In this document: positions 29,563-38,993 of the stretch, piece by piece
Numbering within the stretch: the first letter of the stretch is position 1
Layout: every line of letters starts with the position of its first letter
Source: Prevotella sp. P3-122
GTDB lineage: Bacteria; Bacteroidota; Bacteroidia; Bacteroidales; Bacteroidaceae
Direction: 5' to 3'
Assembly: GCF_002251365.1 (NCBI RefSeq)
Contig: NZ_NPJH01000046.1
Location: 1 to 64,000, forward strand
DNA length: 64,000 bases
The notes under the pieces: model-generated
Database searches by the model: none
Told to the model about the DNA's origin: nothing
The model's input: only the letters and a program-made list of their open reading frames with translations
Program-made: the position numbers and the translations under genes

Positions 29563-31449
29563 ATGGATAAGAATAATATCATAGGATTTGTGCTCATCGC
29601 ACTTGTTCTTATCGGTTTCACATGGTATCAGCAGCCCTCTGCCGAGGAGCAACGGGCAGCATTCGTTCAGGATTCAATAGCTCAGGTAACCAAGGCAAAA
29701 GCTGAAAAACAGGCAAAGCTCGCTGAAGCTGCAAGACAAAAAGCCATAAAGCAGGCCATAGCCGAAGATACTACAAGTCTTTTCTACAACGCATTGAGGG
29801 GACAGGCAGAGAGTATAGTCCTGAAGAACGAGAAAATCGAGCTCACCCTCAACACCAAGGGCGCAACCGTTGAGAAAGCCGTCATTAAAGGATTTGATGA
29901 CTACAAGGGCAACAAGGAGATTACGCTGTTCGACGGTGAGGACCAGAAACTGAGCTATACCCTTAGCGCAAAGGAGACCAACATCTCCACATCCGACCTT
30001 TATTTTGTTCCATCAGCCGTTACCGACAGTACGGTGACGTTTACAGCCGAGGCCGCCCAAGGCAAGTCCCTGACTATTGAATACCGTCTGGGTGCCGACT
30101 ACATGCTCCACATGAAGATGTACGCTGAGGGCATGCAAGGACTCTTTGCTCCAGGCACACAGACCATGGACGTAAACTGGAAAGACAAGTGCAGGCAGCA
30201 GGAGAAGGGCTTCATGTTCGAGAACAGGTATGCCACGCTTACATACCACAACACTGATGGAGGCACTGATTATCTTAGCGAGACCAGCGCTGAAGAGGAC
30301 GAGCCTACTGAGGAGAAGACAGACTGGATAGCTTTCAAGAACCAGTTCTTCTCTGCCGTTATGATAGCGAAGGACAATTTCGATAAAGGAGCTCTCCTGA
30401 CGAGTGTCCCACAAGAGAAGGGCTCAGGCTATCTGAAGCAATATGAGGCCAAGCTCAAGGCTTTCTTCGACCCGTCGGGCAATAAGCCGTCAGAGTTTGA
30501 GTTCTACTACGGACCCAACGATTTCCGTCTGCTTAAGCGTGTGGAAAAGGAATCGGCATTTGGCAAGGAACTGGAGATGCAGCGTCTTGTTTATCTCGGA
30601 TGGCCGCTGTTCCGTATCATCAACAGGTGGTTTACCATCTATGTCTTCGACTTCCTTACAGGCCTAAACATCAACATGGGTATCGTACTTATACTCATAA
30701 CGCTGCTCCTGAAGTTCATCACTTTCCCAATGGTGAAGAAGAGCTATATGAGCTCGGCAAAGATGAGAGTTCTCAAGCCGAAACTCGAGGCGGCAACAGC
30801 ACAGTACAACAAACCTGAGGACCAGATGCAGAAGCAGCAGGCTATGATGGCCGAATACAGCAAGTATGGCGTAAGCCCACTCTCCGGATGCCTGCCCATG
30901 CTCATTCAGATGCCTATCTGGATTGCGATGTTCAACTTCGTGCCAAATGCCATACAGCTCAGGGGACAGAGCTTCCTGTGGATTAGCGACCTCAGCACGT
31001 ATGACCCTATCATCGAGTGGAACTCCAACATCTGGCTCATCGGCGACCACCTGTCGCTGACATGTATATTGTTCTGCGTATCGAACATCCTCTACTCATG
31101 GATGACCATGAGACAGCAGCGTGACCAGATGGTTGGCCAGCAGGCTGAGCAGATGAAGATGATGCAATGGATGATGTACCTTATGCCGCTGATGTTCTTC
31201 TTCATGTTCAACGACTATTCTGCCGGACTCAACTTCTACTACTTCATATCACTGTTCTTCAGCGCCGCCATCATGTGGGTATTGCGCAAGACTACCGATG
31301 ACGAGAAGCTCCTGAAGATACTTGAGGCCAAGTATGAGGAGAACAAGAAGAACCCGAAGAAGATGACGGGCATGATAGCACGCATGCAGGCACTGCAGGA
31401 AATGCAGAGACAGCAGTTGGAAAAGCAACGCCAACAGAACCGCAGATAA
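29563..31449 (+). CDS. yidC: membrane protein insertase YidC
   Basis: YidC inserts and folds inner-membrane proteins with or without Sec. The 628-aa protein has the Gram-negative layout: N-terminal helix (about 6-22), an Ala/Lys/Gln-rich linker, the periplasmic beta-sandwich (about 75-350) and the conserved five-helix core (about 370-590) with KSYMSSAKMRVLKP and GCLPMLIQMPIWIAMF. The C-terminal tail is very basic and Gln-rich (QRQQLEKQRQQNRR), as expected for ribosome contact. It is co-transcribed with pyrG. Confidence 0.96.
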   Translation: MDKNNIIGFVLIALVLIGFTWYQQPSAEEQRAAFVQDSIAQVTKAKAEKQAKLAEAARQKAIKQAIAEDTTSLFYNALRGQAESIVLKNEKIELTLNTKGATVEKAVIKGFDDYKGNKEITLFDGEDQKLSYTLSAKETNISTSDLYFVPSAVTDSTVTFTAEAAQGKSLTIEYRLGADYMLHMKMYAEGMQGLFAPGTQTMDVNWKDKCRQQEKGFMFENRYATLTYHNTDGGTDYLSETSAEEDEPTEEKTDWIAFKNQFFSAVMIAKDNFDKGALLTSVPQEKGSGYLKQYEAKLKAFFDPSGNKPSEFEFYYGPNDFRLLKRVEKESAFGKELEMQRLVYLGWPLFRIINRWFTIYVFDFLTGLNINMGIVLILITLLLKFITFPMVKKSYMSSAKMRVLKPKLEAATAQYNKPEDQMQKQQAMMAEYSKYGVSPLSGCLPMLIQMPIWIAMFNFVPNAIQLRGQSFLWISDLSTYDPIIEWNSNIWLIGDHLSLTCILFCVSNILYSWMTMRQQRDQMVGQQAEQMKMMQWMMYLMPLMFFFMFNDYSAGLNFYYFISLFFSAAIMWVLRKTTDDEKLLKILEAKYEENKKNPKKMTGMIARMQALQEMQRQQLEKQRQQNRR

Positions 31450-31512
31450 TATCTGGTCTGCATCGCTATTGACAATACTCGTATATACATATTTATAATA
31501 TATAACTGAAGT

Positions 31513-33678
31513 ATGGATTTCATTAAGAAACTGACGATAGCTGCCGCTCTGTGTATGAGCGGCAGTTTCGTAATTGCACAGGAAATGATAAGCAGAAACA
31601 ATGTCACTTTGAAGAGTGACTTGATGACACCAGAGGCTCTTTGGGCCATGGGACGTATTGGTGGGTATGCAGCCTCGCCTACCGGCAAGCAGATTGTATA
31701 CCAAGTAGGTTACTACAGCGTTGAGAAAAACAAGAGCCACCACATGCTCTTCGTTATGAATGCCGACGGCAGCAACAGCAGGCAACTCACTACCGATGAC
31801 AAGAATGAAACCGATGCCACCTGGATAGAGAACGGCACCAGGATAGCCTTTCTCAGAGGTGGACAGATATGGTCGATGAATGCTGACGGTACCGACCGCA
31901 AGCAGCTCTCTAACAGCAAGACGGACATAGAGGGCTACTGCTTCTCCCCAGACGGCAAGAAGGTACTGATGCTGATGAGCATCGACTACTATGGCTCCAT
32001 AAAGAAGAACCCAGATGACCTGCCTCTTGCCACAGGCCGCTTGTGTACCGACATGAACTACAGGCACTGGGATCACTATGTTGAGCAAATCGCACATCCT
32101 TTCGTAGCTGACGTTACAGAAAATGGTATTAGCGAGGCAACGGACATTCTGAAAGACGAACCATACGAGTGTCCATTAGCACCATTCGGAGGTATAGAGC
32201 AACTCGCATGGAGCAACGACTCCAAGTCAATAGCTTATACCTGCAGGAAGAAGGAAGGCGTGGAATATGCCATATCGACTGACTCTGATATCTATCTCTA
32301 TGACTTGGAGACCGGAAAGTCCAGAAACCTCTGCAAGCCTGAGGGATATAAGGAACCTGCCATCGATGCTACCAAGACCATGAAGGACCAGGCTGTCAAC
32401 AAGCAGGCTGGTGACATGAACGTAGGCTACGACCAGAACCCAAAGTTCTCGCCTGACGGTAGGTATGTGGCATGGCTCAGCATGGAGCGCAACGGATATG
32501 AGAGCGACCGCAACCGCCTGTGCATGTATAATCTCGCTACGGGAGAGAAGACTTACCTCACAGAAAGCTTTGACTCGAATGTTGACGACTTCTGCTGGAG
32601 CGACACGAAGGATGCCATGATATACTTCATTGGTGTTTGGCACGCTACAGAAAACCTTTATGCCATCACAAAGAAAGGTGAGGTAAAGCAGCTTACTGAC
32701 TACTGTGCGGACTTTGGCTCTCTGCAGATGCTTGGCGACCACAAGCACATACTGGCAGAAAGACACAGCTATGGAGAGCCCGCCGACCTGTATGTAATAA
32801 CACCGGGCAAGGATATTGCAAAAACAGCCATTGTCCAGATAACTGCCGAGAACAAGCACATAACAGACCAGCTGGCTAAAATACAGGTAGAAAAGAGATG
32901 GGTGAAGACTGACGACGGCAAGGACATGCTCTACTGGGTAGTGCTGCCCCCGCACTTCGATGCCAACAAGAAGTACCCTACCCTATTGTTCTGCGAGGGT
33001 GGTCCACAGAGCCCGGTAAGCCAGTTCTGGAGCTATCGTTGGAACTTTATGATAATGGCATCTCAGGGGTATGTCGTTGTAGCTCCTAACCGCCGTGGAC
33101 TGCCAGGCTTTGGCAGCGAGTGGAACGAGCAGATTTCCGGTGACTGGACTGGCCAGTGCATGAGGGATTATCTTACTGCCATCGACGATGCCGCTGCCAA
33201 CCTTCCGTATGTCGACAAAGACAGACTCGGATGCGTGGGAGCATCATTCGGCGGATTCTCCGTATATTATCTTGCCGGTCATCACGACAAGCGGTTCAAG
33301 GCATTCATTGCTCACGATGGAGCTTTCAATCTTGAGTCTATGTACACGGATACAGAAGAGGCATGGTTCAGCAACTGGGAATATGAGGATGCCTATTGGA
33401 ACAAGGACCTGTCAGCAAATGCCAAGCATACATACGAGAACAGTCCGCACAAGTTTGTCGATAAGTGGGACACTCCTATTCTGTGCATCCACGGAGAACT
33501 TGACTACCGTATCAATGCCAACCAGGGCATGGGAGCATTCAACGCCGCAAGGCTCAGGGGTATTCCTGCTGAGTTGCTCATCTTCCCTGACGAGAACCAC
33601 TGGGTACTGAAACCACAGAACGGCATACTGTGGCAGCGCACATTCTTCAACTGGCTTGACCGCTGGCTGAAGAAGTAA
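31513..33678 (+). CDS. S9 family peptidase, DPP5-like
   Basis: This is a periplasmic serine peptidase that releases dipeptides from oligopeptide N-termini. The 721-aa protein has a signal peptide (cleaved near FVIAQ, about 22), a seven-bladed WD40-like beta-propeller (about 40-420, with repeated NADGSN and FSPDG turns) and an alpha/beta-hydrolase domain (about 470-721). The catalytic triad is visible: Ser578 in GASFGG, Asp664 in GELDYR and His696 in ENHW. The architecture fits dipeptidyl peptidase 5 of Porphyromonas and other Bacteroidota; substrate preference cannot be read. A transporter follows 51 bases later. Confidence 0.9.
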   Translation: MDFIKKLTIAAALCMSGSFVIAQEMISRNNVTLKSDLMTPEALWAMGRIGGYAASPTGKQIVYQVGYYSVEKNKSHHMLFVMNADGSNSRQLTTDDKNETDATWIENGTRIAFLRGGQIWSMNADGTDRKQLSNSKTDIEGYCFSPDGKKVLMLMSIDYYGSIKKNPDDLPLATGRLCTDMNYRHWDHYVEQIAHPFVADVTENGISEATDILKDEPYECPLAPFGGIEQLAWSNDSKSIAYTCRKKEGVEYAISTDSDIYLYDLETGKSRNLCKPEGYKEPAIDATKTMKDQAVNKQAGDMNVGYDQNPKFSPDGRYVAWLSMERNGYESDRNRLCMYNLATGEKTYLTESFDSNVDDFCWSDTKDAMIYFIGVWHATENLYAITKKGEVKQLTDYCADFGSLQMLGDHKHILAERHSYGEPADLYVITPGKDIAKTAIVQITAENKHITDQLAKIQVEKRWVKTDDGKDMLYWVVLPPHFDANKKYPTLLFCEGGPQSPVSQFWSYRWNFMIMASQGYVVVAPNRRGLPGFGSEWNEQISGDWTGQCMRDYLTAIDDAAANLPYVDKDRLGCVGASFGGFSVYYLAGHHDKRFKAFIAHDGAFNLESMYTDTEEAWFSNWEYEDAYWNKDLSANAKHTYENSPHKFVDKWDTPILCIHGELDYRINANQGMGAFNAARLRGIPAELLIFPDENHWVLKPQNGILWQRTFFNWLDRWLKK

Positions 33679-33729
33679 AACAAATAGTTGTTGAAATAAT
33701 AACATTAAATAATAAATATCAAATAGACA

Positions 33730-35346
33730 ATGAGCACACAAAAAACACTTCGTGACTCTGCGGGTCTTCGTTGGACAGCATTGTTGTTACTGGCGTTGGC
33801 AATGTTCTGCGCCTACATCTTCATGGACATCCTGTCTCCTATCAAGGACCTTATGCAAACCCAGCGCGGTTGGGATTCCGATGCTTTCGGAACGATGCAG
33901 GGAGCAGAGACATTCCTTAACGTATTCGTATTCTTCCTCATCTTCGCCGGTATCATCCTCGACAAGATGGGTGTCCGCTTTACGGCCCTGCTCTCTGGTG
34001 CGGTAATGCTTGTTGGAGCCATCATCAAGTGGTATGCCATCAGCGACAGCTTCATTGGCAGCAGCGTGGAGACATGGTTTACAGAGAACCTTAATCACAT
34101 TCCCGTATTCGAGCAGTTGGGTGTCTCCCCATTCTATGAGGGAATGCCCGCCTCTGCCAAGCTTGCAGCTCTGGGCTTCATGCTTTTCGGCTGTGGCGCA
34201 GAGATGGGAGGCATTACCGTCAGCCGTGGTATTGTAAAATGGTTTAAGGGTCGCGAGATGGCTCTTGCCATGGGCTCCGAGATGGCTCTTGCCCGTCTGG
34301 GTGTTGCCACCTGCATGATATTCTCTCCGTTCTTTGCCAAACTTGGTGGCGACATTGACGTATCACGCTCAGTTGCCTTTGGCGTCGTACTTCTGTGTAT
34401 TGCGCTAATCATGCTTGTTGTATATTTCTTCATGGACAAGAAACTCGACGCACAGACAGGCGAGGCAGAAGAAAAGGATGACCCATTCAAGATTTCTGAC
34501 CTTGGACAGATACTTACCTCTATGGGGTTCTGGCTCGTGTCCCTGCTCTGTGTGCTCTACTACTCTGCCATATTCCCATTCCAGAAATATGCCGTGAACA
34601 TGCTCCAGTGCAACCTGACGTTCACAGAGGTTCCTGCGGACTCTTTCTGGGCTTCATCTTCTGTCACTATCGTTCAGTATCTCATCATGCTCGTTGTTGC
34701 TGCTACGGCGTTCACATTCAACTTCATGAAGAACAATGGAGCAAAATACTCTATGCTCGCCTGCTCTGTCATCGCGCTCATATCGTATTGCTACATGGGA
34801 TATATGAGGCAGTCGGCCGAGTCCATATTCGCTGTGTTCCCACTCCTTGCCGTTGGTATCACACCTGTACTTGGCAACTATGTAGACCACAAGGGTAAGG
34901 CTGCAAGTATGCTTGTACTTGGCTCGCTCCTGCTCATTGCCTGCCATCTGACCTTTGCATTCATACTTCCTGAGTTCAAGGGTAACCAGGTTGGTGGCGT
35001 GATTGTGGCTTATCTGACAATCCTGATTCTTGGAGCCTCTTTCTCCCTTGTGCCGGCATCTCTGTGGCCAAGTGTTCCAAAGCTCGTTGATGCCAAGGTG
35101 ATTGGCTCAGCCTATGCCCTAATCTTCTGGATACAGAACATCGGTCTCTGGTTGTTCCCATTGCTCATTGGCAAGGTTCTCACAGCCACCAACGAGGGAG
35201 TTACTGATGCTACAGAGCTTAACTATACCGCCCCATTGGTTATGCTCGCATGCCTTGGTGTAGCAGCTCTTGTTATCGGTGTAATTCTTAAGGTCGTAGA
35301 CAAGAAAAAGAATCTTGGACTTGAGAAACCAAACATTGTAGATTAA
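33730..35346 (+). CDS. MFS transporter, MFSD1-like (candidate dipeptide carrier)
   Basis: A 538-aa polytopic protein with about 12 predicted helices and a central cytoplasmic loop (KKLDAQTGEAEEKDDP, about 235-255). The segment VKWFKGREMALAMGSEMALAR closely resembles the WFKG(K/R)E(L/M)..ARxG signature of animal MFSD1, recently described as a dipeptide carrier. The position directly downstream of a dipeptidyl peptidase supports a peptide substrate. The substrate is still an inference; other MFS families (for example organic acid carriers) cannot be excluded. It is likely co-transcribed with the peptidase; a terminator follows. Confidence 0.75.
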   Translation: MSTQKTLRDSAGLRWTALLLLALAMFCAYIFMDILSPIKDLMQTQRGWDSDAFGTMQGAETFLNVFVFFLIFAGIILDKMGVRFTALLSGAVMLVGAIIKWYAISDSFIGSSVETWFTENLNHIPVFEQLGVSPFYEGMPASAKLAALGFMLFGCGAEMGGITVSRGIVKWFKGREMALAMGSEMALARLGVATCMIFSPFFAKLGGDIDVSRSVAFGVVLLCIALIMLVVYFFMDKKLDAQTGEAEEKDDPFKISDLGQILTSMGFWLVSLLCVLYYSAIFPFQKYAVNMLQCNLTFTEVPADSFWASSSVTIVQYLIMLVVAATAFTFNFMKNNGAKYSMLACSVIALISYCYMGYMRQSAESIFAVFPLLAVGITPVLGNYVDHKGKAASMLVLGSLLLIACHLTFAFILPEFKGNQVGGVIVAYLTILILGASFSLVPASLWPSVPKLVDAKVIGSAYALIFWIQNIGLWLFPLLIGKVLTATNEGVTDATELNYTAPLVMLACLGVAALVIGVILKVVDKKKNLGLEKPNIVD

Positions 35347-35363
35347 CATCAACAATATCCCCC

Positions 35364-35394
35364 AAAAGCCTTGGTACATACGACCAAGGCTTTT
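35364..35394 (+). terminator. intrinsic terminator after the MFS gene
   Basis: AAAAGCCTTGG (35,364-35,374) pairs with CCAAGGCTTTT (35,384-35,394), followed by ATTTTG. Confidence 0.8.
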
Positions 35395-35572
35395 ATTTTG
35401 TTCATACGGTATTTCGTGTGATAACCATATAGCAGTGTGGTCTGAATTTGTTACCTTCATTGCCGATAAGGTTATAATCTTGTCTGTGGCGTATTCATAT
35501 TTGCGGTTCATGCTATATCTCGAGTGACAATATATTGTTGCGTGGTCTATGCATATATATATCATAGCCGAT

Positions 35573-35633
35573 AAGGTTATTAACCTTTCAGGCGTAAGGT
35601 TATTAACCTTTCAGCCTTAAGGTTATTAACCTT
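35573..35633. repeat. three 15-bp palindromes with 23-bp period
   Basis: AAGGTTATTAACCTT occurs at 35,573-35,587, 35,596-35,610 and 35,619-35,633, separated each time by 8 bases (TCAGGCGT, TCAGCCTT). The rest of 35,395-35,860 is AT-rich with no gene seen. The array lies about 320 bp before gdhA and could be an operator array or a non-coding repeat. Confidence 0.75.
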
Positions 35634-35866
35634 ATCAAGGATGCAAACGTATTCATGTCCTTTGGCAAACTATTTCACCCACTTCAGTTAATAATATACT
35701 TCAGGAATAATATATAATAATGCGTCACTCCATATATCTGATGAACCTTTTACTTTATATTACCAAACTATATTATCCTTACATTCTGCATGTCACAATA
35801 GATTTTCGTTATACAAAACGCAATATTTATAACTATTTAGCAAGAAAACAAGAAAAAAGATATCTT

Positions 35867-35901
35867 TTTGTTGGTAATATCAAAGAAAAACTATACCTTT
35901 G
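35867..35901 (+). promoter_or_regulatory. gdhA promoter
   Basis: TTTG at 35,867-35,870 and TACCTTTG at 35,894-35,901, 23 nt apart, form a good Bacteroidota promoter 53 bases before the gdhA ATG. Confidence 0.7.
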
Positions 35902-35954
35902 CAACCGCAAATCTGCAATAACAGTATTATAAACAACCATAAAAGGAAAAAAGA

Positions 35955-37289
35955 ATGAAAGCAACAGAAGTTGTAGAGAGTCTAAAGCAGAGATTCCCTA
36001 ATGAGCCTGAGTACATCCAGGCAGTAAGCCAGGTGTTGGGTACCATAGAAGAAGAGTACAACAAGCATCCTGAGTTCGAGAAAGCAAATCTTATTGAGAG
36101 ACTCTGCATCCCAGATCGCCTGATAGAGTTCCGTGTGACATGGGTAGACGACAAGGGTAACGTACAAACAAACATGGGTTACCGCATTCAGCACAACAAT
36201 GTGATTGGCCCGTACAAAGGTGGTCTCCGCTTCCACAAGTCAGTAAACTTGTCTATCTTGAAGTTCCTCGCTTTCGAGCAGACATTCAAGAACTCTCTGA
36301 CCACTCTCCCTATGGGTGGTGCAAAGGGAGGCTCCGACTTTACGACACGTGGAAAGAGCAATGCTGAGGTAATGCGTTTCTGTCAGGCATTCATGACAGA
36401 GCTTTACCGTCATGTAGGTCCAGACGAGGATGTACCAGCAGGTGATATCGGTGTTGGTGGCCGTGAGGTAGGTTATATGTTCGGTATGTACAAGAAGCTC
36501 ACTCACCAGTTCCAGGGTATGCTCACAGGCAAGGGTCAGGAGTTTGGTGGTTCCAACATCCGTCCTGAGGCAACAGGCTACGGTAATGTATACTTCCTTC
36601 AGAACATGCTTCAGACACGCGGCATAGACCTCAAGGGAAAGACAGTACTTGTTTCAGGTTCTGGTAACGTTGCTCAGTATACCATAGAGAAACTTCTCCA
36701 GCTTGGAGCTAAACCGCTTACATGCTCTGACTCCGACGGATATATCTATGACCCGGACGGTATCGATGAGGAGAAGCTCGCCTACATCATGGAGCTGAAG
36801 AACGTTGAGCGTGGACGAATCAAGGAGTATGCCGAGAAATATGGTGTTAAATATGTAGCAGGAGCAAAGCCATGGTTCGAGAAGGCTGATATCGCAACAC
36901 CTTGCGCTACTCAGAATGAGATTAATGAGGAAGCAGCCAAGGCTCTTGTTGCAAACGGCGTGATTGCTGTCAGCGAGGGTGCTAACATGCCTACCCTTCC
37001 CGAGGCCATCAAGGTATTCCAGGACGCTAAGATTCTCTATTGTCCAGGTAAGGCCAGCAACGCAGGTGGCGTAGCTGTATCAGGATTGGAGATGAGCCAA
37101 AATTCAGAGCGTTTGAAATGGAGCCGCGAGGAGGTAGATGCCAAGCTGCACGACATCATGAACGACATTCACGAGAACTGCGTGAAGTATGGTACAGAAC
37201 CTGATGGTTACATCAACTACGTCAAGGGTGCAAACGTGGCTGGCTTCCTGAAAGTTGCCAAGGCTATGATGGCTCAAGGTATAGTATAA
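35955..37289 (+). CDS. gdhA: NADP-type glutamate dehydrogenase
   Basis: This enzyme interconverts glutamate and 2-oxoglutarate plus ammonia. The 444-aa size fits the hexameric bacterial class. The N-domain has MGYRIQHNNVIGPYKGGLRF and MGGAKGGSDF with Lys124 in the position of the E. coli active-site lysine; the Rossmann domain has VLVSGSGNVAQYTIEKL (about 234-250). The NADP preference is inferred from family length only. It is monocistronic, with its own promoter and a terminator at 37,330-37,360. Confidence 0.95.
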   Translation: MKATEVVESLKQRFPNEPEYIQAVSQVLGTIEEEYNKHPEFEKANLIERLCIPDRLIEFRVTWVDDKGNVQTNMGYRIQHNNVIGPYKGGLRFHKSVNLSILKFLAFEQTFKNSLTTLPMGGAKGGSDFTTRGKSNAEVMRFCQAFMTELYRHVGPDEDVPAGDIGVGGREVGYMFGMYKKLTHQFQGMLTGKGQEFGGSNIRPEATGYGNVYFLQNMLQTRGIDLKGKTVLVSGSGNVAQYTIEKLLQLGAKPLTCSDSDGYIYDPDGIDEEKLAYIMELKNVERGRIKEYAEKYGVKYVAGAKPWFEKADIATPCATQNEINEEAAKALVANGVIAVSEGANMPTLPEAIKVFQDAKILYCPGKASNAGGVAVSGLEMSQNSERLKWSREEVDAKLHDIMNDIHENCVKYGTEPDGYINYVKGANVAGFLKVAKAMMAQGIV

Positions 37290-37329
37290 GGAACATATTT
37301 ACATAAATATTTATTTCTTCAAACAGGTT

Positions 37330-37360
37330 AGAGCATCGCATTGTAATCATGCGATGCTCT
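37330..37360 (+). terminator. intrinsic terminator after gdhA
   Basis: AGAGCATCGCA (37,330-37,340) pairs with TGCGATGCTCT (37,350-37,360), followed by GTTTGTTT. Confidence 0.75.
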
Positions 37361-37499
37361 GTTTGTTTGAATATAACGCTTATTATCTTTATAATAAGTC
37401 TGATTTATCAAATAATACCGCTGTGTGATTGTGTGTCATTATTATTGCGTGCCTGTGTTAAGGCACACAGAAAATTTCTTAAAAATATTAGCTAAAAAG

Positions 37500-37630
37500 T
37501 TTGCAGAAATAAAAAATTATGGTTATCTTTGCATCGTTATCCTGAAAACAATCTTTTTACCTTAAAAGAGACTAATACCTATTGAAGATTAGAAGCGGTT
37601 GCCTGTGAAGGTATCCGCTTTTTTTTTACA
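37500..37630 (+). ncRNA. candidate small RNA with own promoter and terminator
   Basis: A promoter (TTTG at 37,500-37,503 and TATCTTTG at 37,524-37,531, 20-nt gap) points into about 95 bases with no ORF, which end in a hairpin (AGCGG/CCGCT with an inner TGCC/GGTA) followed by nine Ts near 37,617-37,626. Two smaller hairpins can be drawn before it (CTTTT/AAAAG and CTAAT/ATTAG). The transcript would be about 90 nt, from about 37,538 to 37,626. I do not recognise a known family; it is too short for 6S RNA. It is convergent with the minus-strand membrane-protein gene. Confidence 0.5.
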
Positions 37631-37671
37631 TTATAATTTTGTACTGGAAATATCTTTTTGATAACTTTTAA

Positions 37672-38271
37672 TTAATTTCCTAAAACATACGCTAAAGAAG
37701 ACACAAGTTGAAGTAACAATATGTACACAAAACACACAGAGGGTAAATAGTTACTTCCCGTAGTAATGCTGTTCCATATATCATAGAAGCCTCTGAGACT
37801 GCCGCTAACAAGACCATAAGATATTGACATTATGGTTACAAGTAAACAAAGCATAGGTATTAGTCCGCTTGAGAAACTACTTGGAAACAGCTCGCCTGTC
37901 ACGCTTAAAAGCACAGCGTGTGGAATTGCCGTTAGGAGCACTATCAAGACAATGAAAGTACAGAGTTCCACAAGTACGACATTTAGTGCAAACCTTTTCT
38001 GCATATTTATCTTGTGATTTTGCGAGAACAACTCTATCAGGCCACTATTGACAAATACGTTGACTGTCAGAGTAAGCAGTATAATATATACAAGTAATGG
38101 CGAGGCCATATCCTGTGCAAAGGAACTGAAGAACCATCTAAGCCCTCCCGCCCCGATGAGAGGACGGATTTGACTGTCGGGGATTGCCGCTGAGACTATC
38201 CACGACCCGAAAATCAGTATTGTCTGCAATACTATCAGTATGTAGGCAAAGATGGCGCAAGTTCTTTTCAT
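37672..38271 (-). CDS. five-helix membrane protein of unknown function
   Basis: A 199-aa, very hydrophobic protein with about five membrane helices (roughly 7-29, 58-80, 95-117, 132-157, 170-196). I do not recognise the family. Its ATG overlaps the TGA of the response regulator (ATGA at 38,268-38,271), so it is translationally coupled to a two-component system. It may be a sensor partner or a target of that system, but nothing in the sequence shows which. Confidence 0.7.
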   Translation of the reverse strand: MKRTCAIFAYILIVLQTILIFGSWIVSAAIPDSQIRPLIGAGGLRWFFSSFAQDMASPLLVYIILLTLTVNVFVNSGLIELFSQNHKINMQKRFALNVVLVELCTFIVLIVLLTAIPHAVLLSVTGELFPSSFSSGLIPMLCLLVTIMSISYGLVSGSLRGFYDIWNSITTGSNYLPSVCFVYILLLQLVSSLAYVLGN

Positions 38272-38993
38272 TCGTCGTCAGGAATAAGATTGTCAATATC
38301 AATTATTCTCAGTTCTAGTGCCCGCACCGCCAGTCGGGTTGCATTGATACCCATACCGCCGTTGCCATTAGGAAAGAGTTTCTGTATAAGCTCATTCTGT
38401 CTCTTCTCAAGACTCTTCACTCCGAAAGGCATGCCACGTAGGGCTGTAATCTGTTCCTTAGTATATCCTAAAGCAAGATGTCTGAGGAATCGTTCATCGT
38501 ACTCATCAATCTCATAATTAATCAGTGCCTCCTGCTTTTGTATTTGCGAGCCAACGCTATGTTTGAATCTTTCTACAATCTTCTCAAGTATAGGCTGGTT
38601 GAAGACCATACGCTTACCGCTCATCACACTTGCCACGTCTTCGCGTGTAAGCAGTTCGCCACTCTTGAGAATGATACCATCGCAACCTGCGTCAAGAACG
38701 TCAACCCATAGTTTCTCGTTCAGGATTTCGCCTGTAAATATGAGTACTTTAACTGAGGGATATGTGCTTTTGGTGTTTCTGCATATCTCCACACCTACTG
38801 TTGTCGAGCCACCTAAGCCGAGGTCAAGCAGCACGAGGTCAGGAACCTGTGTCTTTATCAGCTTCCAGTAAGCCTTCTCTGAGTCTGCAGAACCAATAAT
38901 GTGTGCCTCCGGAATATCATTCTTGATGATGCCCTCTGTGCCCTTTAGCTCAAGGGGTACGTCCTCAACGACTATAATGCTAAAATTTTCCAT
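38268..38993 (-). CDS. response regulator with helix-turn-helix output
   Basis: The 241-aa protein has a receiver domain (about 1-125): the acidic pair VVEDV near residues 8-12, phospho-acceptor Asp in LVLLDLGLGG (about 57), Thr in LIFTGE and Lys in IILKSGE. The C-terminal part (about 155-235, YDERFLRHLALGYTKEQITA ... ALELRIIDIDN) resembles a LuxR/NarL-type helix-turn-helix in general shape, but with weak identity. It overlaps the kinase gene upstream by 22 bases, so the pair is almost certainly cognate. Confidence 0.85.
   Translation of the reverse strand: MENFSIIVVEDVPLELKGTEGIIKNDIPEAHIIGSADSEKAYWKLIKTQVPDLVLLDLGLGGSTTVGVEICRNTKSTYPSVKVLIFTGEILNEKLWVDVLDAGCDGIILKSGELLTREDVASVMSGKRMVFNQPILEKIVERFKHSVGSQIQKQEALINYEIDEYDERFLRHLALGYTKEQITALRGMPFGVKSLEKRQNELIQKLFPNGNGGMGINATRLAVRALELRIIDIDNLIPDDE

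Noticed and set aside
35573..35633. Possible mini CRISPR array
   Set aside because: The repeats are 15 bp with 8-bp spacers, the spacers resemble each other and no cas genes are present.
35720..35932. 70-aa open frame before gdhA
   Set aside because: It overlaps the gdhA promoter, is AT-driven in composition (Tyr/Ile/Leu/Lys) and has no recognisable features.
37500..37630. 6S RNA or SRP RNA
   Set aside because: The predicted length (about 90 nt) and lack of a long central bubble or the conserved SRP tetraloop region do not fit.
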